Part shown: piece after piece, positions 34,189 through 46,659 of the stretch
Layout of the letters: the number at the start of each line of letters is the position of its first letter
How positions within the stretch are numbered: the stretch's first letter is position 1
Origin: Fonsecaea monophora
Taxonomy: Eukaryota; Ascomycota; Eurotiomycetes; Chaetothyriales; Herpotrichiellaceae
Direction: 5' to 3'
Length of the DNA: 49,993 nt
Assembly: GCF_001642475.1 (NCBI RefSeq)
Contig: NW_019174094.1
Span: 1 to 49,993, forward strand
Position numbers and translations under genes: made by a program
Notes under the pieces: model-generated
What the model was told of the DNA's origin: nothing
The model's database searches: none
What the model saw: the letters and a program-made list of their open reading frames with translations, nothing else

Positions 34189-35279
34189 TGTGTTTTGCCT
34201 ACAAGATCTGATATCCTCGGAAGATTTTGAGGGATTCAAAGTGCAGAGTTTTGCGGAGGATTCGACCGATTCCGAAGAGCTTCTCTTGATGCTCGTGGTG
34301 GACAGATCTGCACCCAGCCAGCAACGAGCGGACGGAAAGATACAGTGTACAATTACCCACATCTTTTGTGATACCCCCTCCATACACATTCGGTTATGAG
34401 GAAACAACAGGCGGGAAGAAAAGGGATTTTCCGAGTTACGGCATGGCATGGCCTGGCATTTAAAGCTAAAGCAGATGAAAACAAGTCCATTTCTTTCCGA
34501 TGACAAGAGTCAAGTTAGGTTAGGTATGGGTTGAGATGGTGGCGCGCAGGAGCCATAAAGCCATAAATAAGCAGTGTGTCTGTCTAATAGTTTTTGGAGA
34601 TTGGAGGTAAAGAGCGTGTGAAGAGCGTGAGGTGAGGTTGACATAGAAGTTTTGCGGTCGAAATTTGGCTACCAAGGGGAGAGAGGGATGAATGCATTGT
34701 CTGGAGTATGAGGAGAGTGGAGCGAAGACTCCGCCTCCGTGCGTGTCAATTCGATTCGATGATATCTTTGTGGATAAACAAGGAGATGAAGATGGAAGTG
34801 AAGATGAAGAAGTAGCTAGTGCAGGCGGTAAAGGGTCTATGAGTCAGTGAGCATGTGTGTTGTGTACGATAGCAAGAGTGAGAGCGAGAATGAAAATGAT
34901 AGAGCCGTAACAACAACGGGTCTGTGAGTTCGTCAATTAGTTGACATACGAGCAAGGTAGGTAGGTATTGCACCCGGTTTTTTCTTTTCTATGTCTATCC
35001 AGGTTCATTCATCTCGACAAAACGACAAGTCGCCTCAAGTCCAACCTGTTCTGTACCCGCTGGTAAAAGTCCATATCATCCATCTCGTGAAGAAAATCCC
35101 TAACCTGACTGCCCACCTACCTACCTACCTACCTACCTACCTACCTACCTACCAACCAGTGCTACCTAAACCAAGTCCTCGGGACTGTAGGAATATTGTT
35201 TTTTGAAAACCTCTACTCGTCACCTAGATGGCCACCTCGCCACCTCTCTAGCTCTCTAGGTATCTAGCGGAGCTGGACG
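34189..35279. other. Intergenic region with CCTA/GGTA repeats
   Basis: 3' flanks of the convergent SAPS and argininosuccinate lyase genes, with no gene. It holds a short (GGTA)n near 34955-34969 and a longer (CCTA)n at about 35116-35152. Confidence 0.6.
35116..35152. repeat. (CCTA)n tetranucleotide repeat
   Basis: About nine tandem CTAC/CCTA units, the longest of several loci of this tetranucleotide in the window. Confidence 0.85.
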
Positions 35280-37062
35280 TCAATTCAACGCCCCCTCCAA
35301 CGCGTCCAACTGCTCCAGCACGGCGCGCCGACTCGTCCCGCCCGTCGCGTCCTTGAGCTCGACCGAGCGCTCGTAGTCGAAGACGCTGCGTACGTCGGCG
35401 CCGAACCGCGCGTCCACGCCCTGGAACTGCGCCACGCTGAGTTGGTCGAGGCCCACGTCGGCCGACTCGGCCAGCGCGACCATCTGTCCCGCCAGGTGGT
35501 GGGTTTCGCGGAAGGGGACGCCTGTCATTCGTCAGAGACGAGGTCAATGATAATGACAATGTCAAAGATAGGGTGAGGAAGAGGAGGAGGGTGGAGGATG
35601 AGTACAAAGACCGAGGATAAAGTAATGAGGTAGAGATAAGACGACGGGACGGGAGAAGAAAGAAAGTTCTTACCCTTGCGAACCAAATACTCGGCAAGAT
35701 CCGTCGCAAGCATGTCCGGGCTCAGCGCCGCCCGCATCTTCTCCGGGTACACCGTCGCCGTGGCCAGCGACCGCGCCGCAATCTGCAGGCTGTCCTTGAC
35801 CGTCTTGACCGTGTCCAGCATCGGCTGCAGGCTCTCCTGCAGGTCCTTGTTGTACGTGGTGGGCAGGCCCTTGACGCTCATCATCAGCCCGGCCATGGCA
35901 CCGAAAATCCTCCCGGACTTGCCGCGCAGCAGCTCCAGCGAGTCGCTGTTCTTCTTCTGCGGCATCAGCGAGCTGCCCGTCGTGTACGCGTCCGCCAGCT
36001 TGACGTAGCCGAACTCGAGCGAGCTGTACAGAATCAGGTCCTCGGACCACCGCGACAGGTGGCTCCCGATCGTCGCCGCGCACTGGAGCACCTCGACCAC
36101 AAAGTCGCGGTCCCCGACCGCCGACATGCTGTTCATGATCAACCCCTCAAACCCGAGCTCCTTGGCCAGCTGCACCCGGTCGATGCCGAACGCGTTGCCG
36201 GCCACGGCGCCACAGCCGAGGGGCAGTTTGTTGATGTTCTTCTTGGTGAAGCGCAGACGTTCGAGGTCGGACTGGAAGGCCGTCGCGTGGCTGAGGAGCC
36301 AGTGACTCCACCGGACGGGCTGGGCCCGTTGGAGATGCGTGTAGCTCGGCATGATGTAGTCGATGTCTTGCCTGGCGCGCTGGGCGATGACCTTGAGCAG
36401 CTCAACCAGGTACTGCTCAATCAGGACGAGCTCGTCGCGGAGCCACATACGCATGTCGGTCGCCACTTGGTCGTTGCGGCTGCGGCCTGTGTGGAGCTTT
36501 CCTGCGATGTTTGTGCCGATGATCTCACCCAGGCGGCGTTCGTTGGCGGTATGGATGTCTTCGCAGTATAGTGTCAGTGATTACTCCGAGATAGAACATT
36601 CTGCCAGTAACATCATGAACAATCATCCCCGTGTACTGGTGGACAGCCCACGCATCGACATATATCCCACTTGACCGTCGCCCCCCCCAACCCCCCCTCT
36701 TTCTGGCCAATGCCCAAGACCACATCACAACAACGCCTGGAGTACGCTAGAACCTGCACGACTCACTCACTTAGTCACTCACCTTCATCGCCCGGCGCGG
36801 GCTGGAACGTCCCCTCCTCCCACTCCTTGAGCACCTTGCGAAGGCCCTCCTCCAACTTCTCAAATTCATGCTGCGTCAAGATCCCCGTCTTGACGTTCGC
36901 CCGCGCGTACGCAATCGAGCCGCGGATGTCCTGCGCGTAAAATACCCGGTCTACCGACAAAGACTCGTTGTACTGGTCCATCAGCGGGTCGATCTCACCC
37001 GTGAACCTGCCGCCCCAGAGCCGGACTGGGGCTGCGGTTTTTTGGCCCTGTGATGTCGTCAT
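35280..37062 (-). CDS. arg4: Argininosuccinate lyase, 468 aa
   Basis: Three exons, 37062-36783, 36558-35674 and 35521-35280, phases agreeing. The start RLWGGRFTGEIDPLMDQYNE is the family's N-terminus. DIHTANERRLGEIIG, then TGRSRNDQVATDMRMW, then MPSYTHLQRAQPVRWSHWLL are the three conserved regions forming the tetrameric active site, and GSSLMPQKKNSDSLELLRGK is the fumarase/lyase signature loop with the catalytic Ser. The enzyme splits argininosuccinate into arginine and fumarate, the last step of arginine synthesis, in the cytosol. Length matches yeast Arg4 (463). The symbol follows yeast and assumes orthology. Confidence 0.96.
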
Positions 37063-37541
37063 CTTCTTGGAGATTTTTGGAGGTCTACTCAGTACATGAG
37101 CAAACGAGAGTGTATCCGGGTAAGGAGTGAAGGACTTGAAAGCAAAACAGGGAAGAAAAAAAAAATGCGACGAGGACTTGTTAGTATAGACTCATCTCGC
37201 TAGAAAAAGGAAAAACTTCGGGGACCAAAAAAAAATTGGGTGATAACGGCTCCCTTGGCATTGGCGATTTGCGGTGACGTTTGCCAAGAGATTATCAAAC
37301 GAAAATACTGTGTATTTATGGGCCACCCCGGATTTTGGGGATGGAAAAAGCTGGGGGCGGCGACAAAGGACAAGTCGGGCAGAAAGAGCTTGAGAGACAG
37401 CCCTGTGCCACGCCTTCGGTCCTGGATGTGGATGATGCCAGATCCAACCGTTGATTCGTTACCACCGCTTAAATACCGAGTACATGTACCTATATCCGTA
37501 GTTTGGTGTATCGACAGCCAGGTCACGTCCGTTCAATCCCC
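37063..37541. other. Promoter region of argininosuccinate lyase
   Basis: About 480 bases upstream of the lyase and downstream of the second HET gene, with A-rich tracts near 37155-37170 and 37226-37234. No gene is seen. Confidence 0.5.
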
Positions 37542-39781
37542 TCACACAAGCTTAATCTTCTGCTTCTTCGCCCCAACCAGCCAGTCGTTCCCACACGTAA
37601 AATGGCCGATCCGCTCGTACGCCCCGGGGACTCGCGATGACTTTGTCAAGACAAGCCCGGAGACGCAGCCGTGGGAATGGCCCGCGACGCTGAGACACCA
37701 CACCCGTGCTTTGAAAGGCTTGTAGCTCTCCCCTTGTTTGCCTCGTCGCACCATCCCGCCCGAATCGTCCTCGGTCAGGTCTTGCACCAATAGTGAATCC
37801 GGAGAAACGCCCACGGCAGTCCCGCTGCCAGGCATTGCCAGGTGGTACTCGAACTTGTAGCTTTCCGGAGCGACCAACGTCCCTTCCGCCAGGGGACCGC
37901 ACAAGTCGATGAATCCGTCTGTGACCTCGCCCAGCGGATTGAGGCCGAATTCCGTACACGACATCTTCGTAATCGAGATGTGCGCACTCAACTCGACGGT
38001 TTCGTCCTCTGCGAGCCCAAAGGGCTGGATTTGCGTGTCCACCGAGGCCCACGAGAAGCTCGGCGCGCGGTAGTCGTCCAATCTCCGCGCGAGGTGTGGT
38101 GACTCGAGATGCGGTGCGGATGCCCAGAGTAGGTCCTCGACCAGATTGTCTTTCCACAAGCCCGCGACATAGACCGAGTCGGTGGCGCTTTGGACCTTCT
38201 TCGCGATCCCCGAGATGGCTGGGAGCTTGTCAGACGCCACGGTGAGCTTGCGGAGCGTGTACTGCGCGAGGATGCGGTGCCAGGTTCGGAAGATCTTGGA
38301 CCGCTGTTTCACCGACAAAAGCAGTTTCGGTAATAGGCCTGGAGTCGTGGCTTTTCGCCTTGACGAGGGATTGCACTCGCAGCGATATGTCGAGCGGCAC
38401 TCGAATGTCAGCTCCGTCTCTGTGTAGTGCAGAATTCGAGGCGACAAGACATTCTCTTGCAATGCCCAGGCTCGATCCCTCAGAGGGCCCTCAGTCCGAA
38501 AGGCTAGATCTCCATCCGGAGTTTCGTGGTGGTTGGAAACTTTTCGAGCTTTGACTGTAAACGTCTTCCCTCGTGTAGTTCGATGTTCCAGACGTAATCG
38601 CTTCGGACGCTGCACCAGGCACGGGTGGGTATTGTCCTCACATGCGTCTGCCGCGATTGTTATATAGGAGGCTTCATAGATGTCGCTCATCTTGGATGAT
38701 TCGCTCTCCCAATCTTTTTTGTCATCTTGAATGATGCACAGGCCGTCGATCCACAGATAGCGAATGTCCAAGCGGCGTGTGATGGTGACCGCGTCTTGAA
38801 ATAGGCCCGGTAACGTGTCCCAGTCGATCCCTTTCCGCATATTTCGCAAGTTTGCGCTGGTCGTAGTCACTGCCGATCCAGGTCCCCAGCAGTAGCTGAG
38901 GGTAATATATTCGACGTCCTTGCCCTTCAGCTCAACCAATTTTAGGTTTTTACCACCCTGCACGTCTATGAGTCTGGTTGGCAGTCTGCTCGGGGTAGAT
39001 TTCCGGCATGCGCCATGTGCTGGGCTGGACATGCAGTCTTTGATGCACTTGCGGGCGAAATCAAACGACTCGTCAGAGCCCGAGGAAATTGGAATGCTGC
39101 GAGCATTGCCCAGTGCTGGCCACGGTGGCCTCTGGTCTGCCAAAGTATCAGAACTTGACAATGTTGTCGTGGCCAGAATGGTGAAGATTGTCTACGAAGT
39201 CATGGAACCGACATGGTAGGCAAAAGAGACGACGGAGACACACCTGACGGAGTATACAACTCAAACACGATAGACTTGCCGCTGGGCTCTTGTACGGACA
39301 CCTTGATAGGTGAGCCCTCCAGAAGATCAATGCACACAGGGACACGGATATGGGCCCAGTCTCTCCCGACAAACCCCTGCAGAGATTGTCGGAGCAGCTT
39401 GCAATACTGGCAGTTGCTGGCAGATAGCTGGCGAGCGTCTATGCAGAGCGTGAGATTGGCATTGTGTTTGGTGGCACTGTCTGCATCGTACGAGCTGGAT
39501 GTGTGACCCCGTGGACTCAGGTTATTGCAAAGCTTGCATCGGGAACGTGCTCCATGGCGCGTAGCCTTGGTTGACGAGGACTTCCCTCCCGCTCTCAGCA
39601 TGGTGATCCTCGAACATGGGTATTCGAGGCTCAATTGACCTGAGACTTTGGCACGAGCCCAATTAGGGGTCTGAGACTCTGCTGGTGAAAGAAAGAATTG
39701 CCAGTCTGAGAGGAGCGGCTCACGGGCTAGCTCATGGATGGAGGAGGGATAACGAATGTCGAGAAGTGACGGAACGATCAA
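37542..39781 (-). CDS. Heterokaryon-incompatibility (HET) domain protein, 710 aa
   Basis: Two exons, 39781-39244 and 39136-37542; intron GTGTGT..CAG. The N-terminal 180 residues include CKLCNNLSPRG and a second short Cys pair, CQYCKLL, as in many HET proteins of this subgroup. The HET domain lies at about residues 245-400: VEYITLSYCWGPGSAVTTTS, then LPGLFQDAVTITRRLDIRYL, WIDGLCIIQDDKKDWESESS and MSDIYEASYITIAADA, followed by GPLRDRAWALQENVLSPRIL. The C-terminus contains APSFSWASVDTQIQPFG, another usual block. HET proteins can trigger cell death after fusion of unlike strains; the specificity of this one is unknown. The true start could be the ATG at 39601, which would drop the first 60 residues. 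Confidence 0.9.
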
Positions 39782-40392
39782 GGATTTCCTTCACCACGTA
39801 AATCATTCTGCCGGAGGTTGTTGTCGTGGGACTTTTAAGAGCCTAGAAGTCAATACGAAGAAGCTTCAGGGGCCAAAATTGGTTTCACAATAGAAGGCCT
39901 TGGCCCCTTCTGCACGTGATGGCAAGGCTGTGTACAATTTTGTAAAGACAGAAAATTCTAGGGTTCTTAGCCAGTAGGAGGACTTTGAGCGTCTTTGAGA
40001 AGGAGGTGTCCGTCTCAAGTATCATGAGAGTAGCCCGAGCTGTCTGTCTGCATTGATATTCTGTGTGCACACTCGTACAGACCTTCCTGGTTCAGAGCAC
40101 AAGGTTACGAAGGAGCACAAGAACTGTCCCAGTGTGGTCTGGTCCAATCAGATCAAGTAACCTTTCTTAGAGAATGTAGATTTCTATTCTGATGTTTTCC
40201 ATCTCAAGCCAAATTCGGAAGAAGATCCAACATAGTGTCTAGAGGACGAGTAGCTGGCTCGGGCCGAGATGGACGTGTCTGACAGTGGATAGGCCAACCC
40301 ACCGAGCCACCACCACCCGAGCCGAGCCGAGTACAGTGAAGAGATAGAGGTACTCCATCGAGCCTGTCTGCCTGTTCAACCCGGGCATCCGT
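39782..40392. other. Intergenic region between HET gene and acetoacetyl-CoA synthetase
   Basis: About 610 bases: promoter of the HET gene and 3' flank of the synthetase. A short iterated GAGCC(GAGCC) stretch lies near 40316-40330. No gene is seen. Confidence 0.5.
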
Positions 40393-43038
40393 CTACAGTC
40401 TCGCAGCAGTCCCATCGAGCCTCTTCAGCAGCTTCTCCAGGTGGAAGAACGGCTCAAACTGCTCAAGCATGGCCAGCTCCTGCGGACTGAGTCTCTGCTT
40501 GGTCTTGGCCTGCGCTCCACCATTCACAACAGCCTTGACCTGGATCTCCATCTTCTTTCCATTGGCATTGTAGGGAATCTCCTTGACCTCAAAGATGTGA
40601 GCCGGGACGTGTCTCCTGCTGAGATCCTTGGCGATTTGATCGCGGATGCGGCTCTCCAGTCCTTTGTTTGGGAGAATGTGGTTGGAAGACACGCCTTCCC
40701 GACATTTGATGAAGAGGAGAACGCGCTCGGTGGTGTCTGAGTAGGGCGCAGCGCTGCGTTGCTGGCCCACGACCACCGAGTCGACTATCGACGACGTGAA
40801 GCGCGGTGATGAAAGAATGTTGTAGATTTCTGAACTGCCGAAGCGGACGCCAGACGGGTTCAGAGTGCCATCACTATCAGCCATGTTAGGAGTCGCCGTC
40901 TTCTCCACCAGTCATGGGACATTGACTGACCTTCTTCCCAACACATAAGTCCCCTTTGTCGCAGGATTGACTTTGATGAAGTCCCCATGTGTCCATACAT
41001 CTTGCGTCTCGTCAGCATAGATCAGCGGAATCAACAACAATAGACTCACGGGGGAACATGTCAAAGTACGCATTGTAATACCGCTTCTTCCCAGGATCCT
41101 TCCAGAACATGGCGGGCATGTTGGGAAATGGTTTCCTGCAGACTAGCTCGCCGCTCTCTCCATCGGGGACTTCGATCCCGTCTGGCGAATATGCAGCAAT
41201 ATCCATACCCAATGCCTTGACAGCGACCTCTCCGGGGTACGATGGGAGAGAGCGCGTTCCATGAATAAAGGAACCGCACAGCTCAGTGCCCCCTGAGAAC
41301 TGGATCTGGCACACAGGGCCGAACGCTTCTCCTAGCCATGATGCCAGACTTGGCGTGAGCACCGCGCCCGTAGAGAAGATCGTGTGAACATTTTGAGCGT
41401 ATTTTCCTGTCTCGTCTATCAGTGGACTAGAACAAGAGACAAAAGGCTTCGAAGAACGAACTGGGCGTCACATTCCTCTTCTGCAGCTCAGCATAATAAC
41501 GCGGGCCGGCGCCAAACCCGGTGATACTGAAAATTGCTTGTCAGATATCGTCGCACTTTAAGAAGTATCACTGTTACAAACCCCGTTGCCAAAACGCCCT
41601 GAAGGAACTCCTCCGGGGAGGGATAGAATGGTGATCCGTCATATAGGACCATTGTGGTTTTGCAGAAAAGGGCGCCTATCGATATGTTCCACAACGTCCA
41701 CCCAATCTGCTGGTCGTGAGATGCTTGTTCCGAGGGAAATAGTGAGAGGAATGGCTAGAACTTACACCACTGAAATGGAAGTGTATATCCTGTGGGCCGA
41801 AGCTGTTGTGGAGGCGGTGCTCCTTGAAGCCGTTCAAAAGCAGACCCTGCTTCACATGAGCTGGATTCTACGACAGTGGTATTCACCGCATACCCCATGT
41901 GAGTGTACAATGCCCTTCGGAGTCCCTGTCGTCCCAGAAGAGAACATGATGACCAGAGGTGTATTGAAGGGGACTTGCTCAAAGGTGAGGGGTGATTGAC
42001 AGTCGGTGCCGCCGATGAAAGCCTCAAGGCTCTCACTGCAATAAGATAAGCGATCAGCTCTTGATGACAAAACTGGGGATTCAAGCTGCTTTACCACTTT
42101 GTTTTGAAGCCCGTCGTGTCTCCTATCACGACCAGGTTCAGTTGACTTGAGACTTTGCTTGTCCAGCCATCGACCTTTACCGTGATGTTGATGCGTTTCC
42201 CGTTGTATGAATAGTCTGACTCGGCGAAAACTACGCGAGGTTCGATCTGGCTGAGTCGATCGTTGAGTGCCTTGAACAACATCAGCCCAGCATGAATATC
42301 CTTCATGGGAGAGTAGCTTCACCTTGTCCCCAACATCAGTTGCAAATGATGCAAAAATACCGCCCACAGCCGCCGTAGCCAGTAGTAAAGCCAATGACCT
42401 GGTGCAGTTACTTCCTATTACTGCAGACGTATCAATCACTTCAGCGCTTCACACACAATTGCTGCTGTCATCCTTACAAGCAACAACATCTCCCTTTGCA
42501 ACGCCAGCCCGACGCAGTGCGTTCGCATACGTTCTGACCAAGTCTCTGAGGTCTCGCCACGTGTATCGTCGAGGACTCGACAAATTCTCCTCGTTGACAT
42601 CGATGACAGCCACCCGATCGTCGTCACCACACAGCATATTCTCTGCAAAGTTGAGTCTTGCTTCCTGGAAGAACAGCGGGAACTGGTCGATGGGGATGTT
42701 CTCGTCCACCGCCTAATGGCGTTCAGCATGTGGATTGACAGCCAGCGAGTGATTGCAACTCACAACTTTAGGGTGGACAGATGCTTTGATGTCAAGAAAC
42801 CGCCATAGTGCCATCCAGAAGTCATTCAGTCGGTTGATGGAAAATGCATGCAAGTCCGCGTACGTCTCTGGGATTATTGAAGTGAGCGTTGACCTGCAGA
42901 TAATACCAATAGACATGAGTGTTCTGAGCATGGCAACTTACGCAGACGCAGACCATATCTCCTGTTCACATAGGTCTGGAAGTCTTCCCAGGCAGTCCGA
43001 AGACCTGGCGGCGGTATGTAAACGGGCTTCACTATCAT
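40393..43038 (-). CDS. Acetoacetyl-CoA synthetase, 683 aa
   Basis: Twelve exons: 43038-42942, 42867-42764, 42712-42478, 42420-42323, 42270-42095, 42035-41894, 41867-41766, 41706-41582, 41526-41462, 41406-41050, 41000-40931 and 40873-40393. Phases agree throughout and the length fits the family (650-690). It belongs to the acyl-adenylate-forming ANL superfamily: LQTYADLHAFSINRLNDFW and FFQEARLNFAENM near the N-terminus, the AMP-binding loop MFSSGTTGTPKGIVHSHG, FSTGAVLTPSLASWLGEAFG, then FSGGTELCGSFI and VWTHGDFIKVN, and the C-terminal lid VKEIPYNANGKKMEIQVKAV with its catalytic Lys. It joins acetoacetate and CoA using ATP, in ketone-body, leucine or lipid metabolism in the cytosol. One intron uses donor GTTTGT. 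An additional upstream exon is possible. Confidence 0.9.
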
Positions 43039-44657
43039 GTTTGGCTATGAGAGATGTTTTCGTGTCACATTGAGAATTCAGACAGTAAGATATGTCTTTC
43101 GAGGTTATGAGTACGTCCACATCAGGCTGACCGAGTTCGCTATTATTCTTGAACCCACCCGATGTCGCTCTATTTTCGGCCTTCTCGACCATGAGCCGCA
43201 CCACCTGTGCCGTAGCAGCGCTTTACGCCGACGAAGCGAAGTCTTGTGCCCAGTGAGCAATGCCGAGGCTTTCCCCGCGTGGTGGAGAGGCTGTCGGGGC
43301 CTAATTGTATGGTGGGTATTATGTTTTATCTATATCCTCCTCTAGGTTTGTTTGTATAGTTCAGATGTACGTTTATAAATGTTGCTCGCTTCGAGTGCAG
43401 GGAGGAACATCGTAGGGAGGGAGGCCAGAAATCGGGTCCGATACTGGGACTCGGTCTTTCGCTTTTGACAAACTAGACGATTTGGGGGCGTCTGGTTAGC
43501 AGGACATTGGAAGAAGTGGTGGTGGGTTGCTCTGTTTTCCACGGTGCTCACAACACTCCCTCAACTGGAATTGAAGAGTTTTGATTCGGGTGTAGGACGA
43601 TTACTGACAACGTACACCGTATACGAACATTCTCGACAATAGGCGGATAAGGGAACACCAGTGGCTCCCGCATCGTCCGGGTTCAGAACCAGAGGGTGGC
43701 TGTCGGAGAATTTTGGATTTCCGGGGTGGGAAAGAGTTTCATCACTTCAGTGCGGTTGCCTCCAAGACTTCGACAATTCTACCCTGTTCTGCCTGTTGTG
43801 TGGGATCCCATTGTTTTTTCTTTTCCAGCAAAGCTTGCTTCTACTCGGATACAGACAACCGTGATTGCTATTATACCCGCCTCGCTATACCCAGCACGAA
43901 AGATTTTCCACCACTGCACCGCTGATTAGGCGAGGAGGAACTCCGGCATCTGTAGGGGCTGAGATGGGTATCTCTACGAGGTACCTCGTACCCCTATTCT
44001 CTGCTATTCTCTGGACTTATGCGCATTAACGGACCTTGCACCTCTTTTGGATCTGATATTCGTCCTCACCTCCAATGCCTCGTACAGTGACGGTTGTAAT
44101 ATCTTAGGAGACATCATCGATCGGAGCCATCAACTTATGCCCACCTAGAATGCAAACAAGCTATTCAGCAGAGTCGTGCCCGGTCTAGTCTACCCTACCG
44201 TAGCTTCGACTCACGGTTTAGATGTTGGTCCGTACCAACGCGGCGCCTCTTCCAAACACACCCTTTCTTCCACATGCCTGGACAAACATCTTCAAATGTA
44301 CCGAGAACCAGTACGAGTTGGGTAAGCACCGTTGGCTATCTAGGAGTATGAGGTACAATCTTAAGGGCACTCGCCGACCTGCGTTCTGTGCCTCTAATGG
44401 TAGCTGAAGGGAGCAATTTCCAAGATGGCTGAGTGGCGCATTCTGAAACTCATCTAGCACCCAGACATCACTTTGGGGGCCCGGTAAGGTATTCATATTT
44501 CCTCTGCTTGTCTGCCCGCGACTTTTTACAGTTCAGATCCAATATCTCTCTACGCGAGGCGAGGTTGGCGAGGCAAAGGCTTGTCTATTACTGTCTGTGA
44601 ACCCTAGTCTCGCTTCCAGCCTTGCGGCACAGCACAGCCCACCACGTTCCTGCTAGG
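43039..44657. other. Intergenic region, divergent promoters
   Basis: 1.6 kb between the starts of the synthetase (leftward) and the Kre9-like gene (rightward). No open frame shows a domain. Short iterations such as GAGGTACCTCGTACC and CTATTCTCTG occur near 43978-44015. Confidence 0.5.
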
Positions 44658-45743
44658 ATGTACCGACCTACTCATCCTCGCGTCCGTCCTCGATTGTCAG
44701 AGACGAGGCTCCACTTACTTTTCCTGGTCCTCCTCCATTTGCTCAATGTCGCGGCTTTGGAGATCACGTATCCCAAGATCGGAACCGTCTATCCTACAAA
44801 GGGTCCACTTGACGTACAATGGCAGTCAACGTCCGAGTCAGTATTTTTGAGATGATTTCTATTCGTAGCGACTGAGCTGATCTCGACACTAGGTTTGACG
44901 CCGTGGAGCTTGCCATCTATCTCGCCACATATAGCGGGCAGACACTGAAGAGCGAGCAGCGTTGTATCGTTGCCGTGATAGATGATGGATCTACGGCCAT
45001 CACTCTAAGTCAACCGCCACCAGATGGGTAAAGCTGTCCCCCACATTATCAAGAGTGCACGGGCTCATAGACGCAGGGACTCCTGGACCTGGATGTTCTA
45101 CGATGATGTCCAAACCATCTCGCTCGGCAACAACTACATTGCACAGTCGGTCCACTTCCAGTTCCAAAGTCCCACTCCCACGCCAACCCCATCACCAAGC
45201 ATCACTTCCACCCCCTCTGCGAAGAACTCCTCGGTAGGCCTGTCACCCGGTGTCGCGGCCTCTATTGGCGTCGGAGGCACGCTTGTCGTGGTAGGCGCGG
45301 GTCTGGTTGTCGGGTACTGTTGCTTCTATCGACGCTGGCAGAGCAAGAAGCGCGAGACCATCAGTGCCATACCGTATACGCCGGGACACCGATACTCGAA
45401 GCAAGAGTTGGACAGCATGCCCAGCACAGCGTACGGGATACACACGCATTCGATCCCGCATGCTGATATGAAGCTACCCACGCAGCACGAGATGGAAGTC
45501 TACCCTAGTCGCCCTCCTGCGTCTGTGCCATCAAATAGCGCGGTCTCACCTGGTGCCGAGCTCTCAGTCAAGGCACGCCACTCGCATCTCCCGCCCCAGC
45601 ACGGCCTCCAGCCAACGTCGCCATACAGTGAGTTGGCACTATCGCCCCTTCGACATGAAATGTACCACGACCCACGTCGTCCGTTGCCTCAAGAACTGCC
45701 TGGTGACATGGACATGAACCTGCGATATGTGAAGCCCAAGTGA
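44658..45743 (+). CDS. Kre9/Knh1-like secreted domain, Ser/Thr-rich stalk, single-pass membrane protein, 328 aa
   Basis: Three exons, 44658-44836, 44893-45027 and 45071-45743, with GTCAGT and GTAAAG donors. After an N-terminal basic stretch there is a hydrophobic signal or anchor, RLHLLFLVLLHLLNVAALE (about 18-36), then EITYPKIGTVYPTKGPLDVQ, the hallmark start of the Kre9/Knh1-like domain (PF10342), running to about residue 137. A stalk rich in Pro, Thr and Ser follows (138-160), probably O-glycosylated. Then comes a transmembrane helix of small residues (about 164-190, GVGGTLVVVGAGLVVGYCC) with a YRRW stop-transfer, and a cytosolic tail of about 135 residues, Pro/Tyr-rich. Kre9 supports beta-1,6-glucan synthesis. 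Here a membrane span and tail replace a GPI signal, so a wall-sensor role is possible (inference). Confidence 0.8.
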
Positions 45744-46659
45744 CGCTCTTCCCCAACTGGCTCGACTATCAATACCAAGACGGTCGTCTGGAAGGAGAGA
45801 TTTGACAGTCCCTGATCGGCTTTGAGGTTAAGCTCTCTGGCCCGAATTGATGCAACTGCAGACACATGTAAATGCATTTTCTCCGACAATTCGAGGCACG
45901 CTACACATAATCTGGCGACGCCTGGACAACCCGTTGCCCTCTTGTACAGGGCCGATAGTCAGCACTACCACCATCTCAGAGTTAGAAGACCCCAACACCG
46001 CAACTCATAGGCAAGAGACAAGCATGCGGCTCTTCTGCTCTCTGCGAACTGACCACGCAAGTTGCTCTTCACCTCACTAATCAGACTAGCACTATATCAA
46101 CGGAAACGCTCACAGGCATAAGATATGTGTATTGCGCTATCTCTTGCAGCCGAGCTGGCTTGAGCAGATAATAGACAGGAGATAGAGGACCACCTGAATC
46201 CGCCTAAGGTGTTGTGGACTCCATAGACGCCAATGCGATGATCTGGGTGTTATCTTGACCAGATGGGAGGTGGGTGCTGAGATCGAGCCGGGGTTCATGA
46301 TTGTGTATGGATGACCACGAAAGGAGAAGGCCAAGCGAGGCAAATCTCGGTGGAAGGACATTTTGGTGGGTTGTGTCCAAGTTGAGGTTGGGGTCCCCCG
46401 TCATCGAGCGGTTTTCACTTCATCTCCCCAAAACGGACACAGACGCAGTCCCGGTTACAATCTCGCACTGGGTCCTCAGTTGCCTCAGTTGCCCTATAAC
46501 GCCACGATGTTAACTATCTCTATCAACTCACCTCAACACTCCTCGATCTCGTCAATTCTCGTCTTTCTCCACTGCCAGGTCCTCCTCGACGAGATTCTGC
46601 TTCCCATCCAGTCCTGACCCCTCTTCCCTGTTCGTGTCTTTCGAGGATTGGATTCAGGG
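45744..46659. other. Intergenic region between convergent genes
   Basis: 3' flanks of the Kre9-like gene and the Cys-rich secreted protein gene. No coding region, RNA gene or repeat is recognised. Confidence 0.5.
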
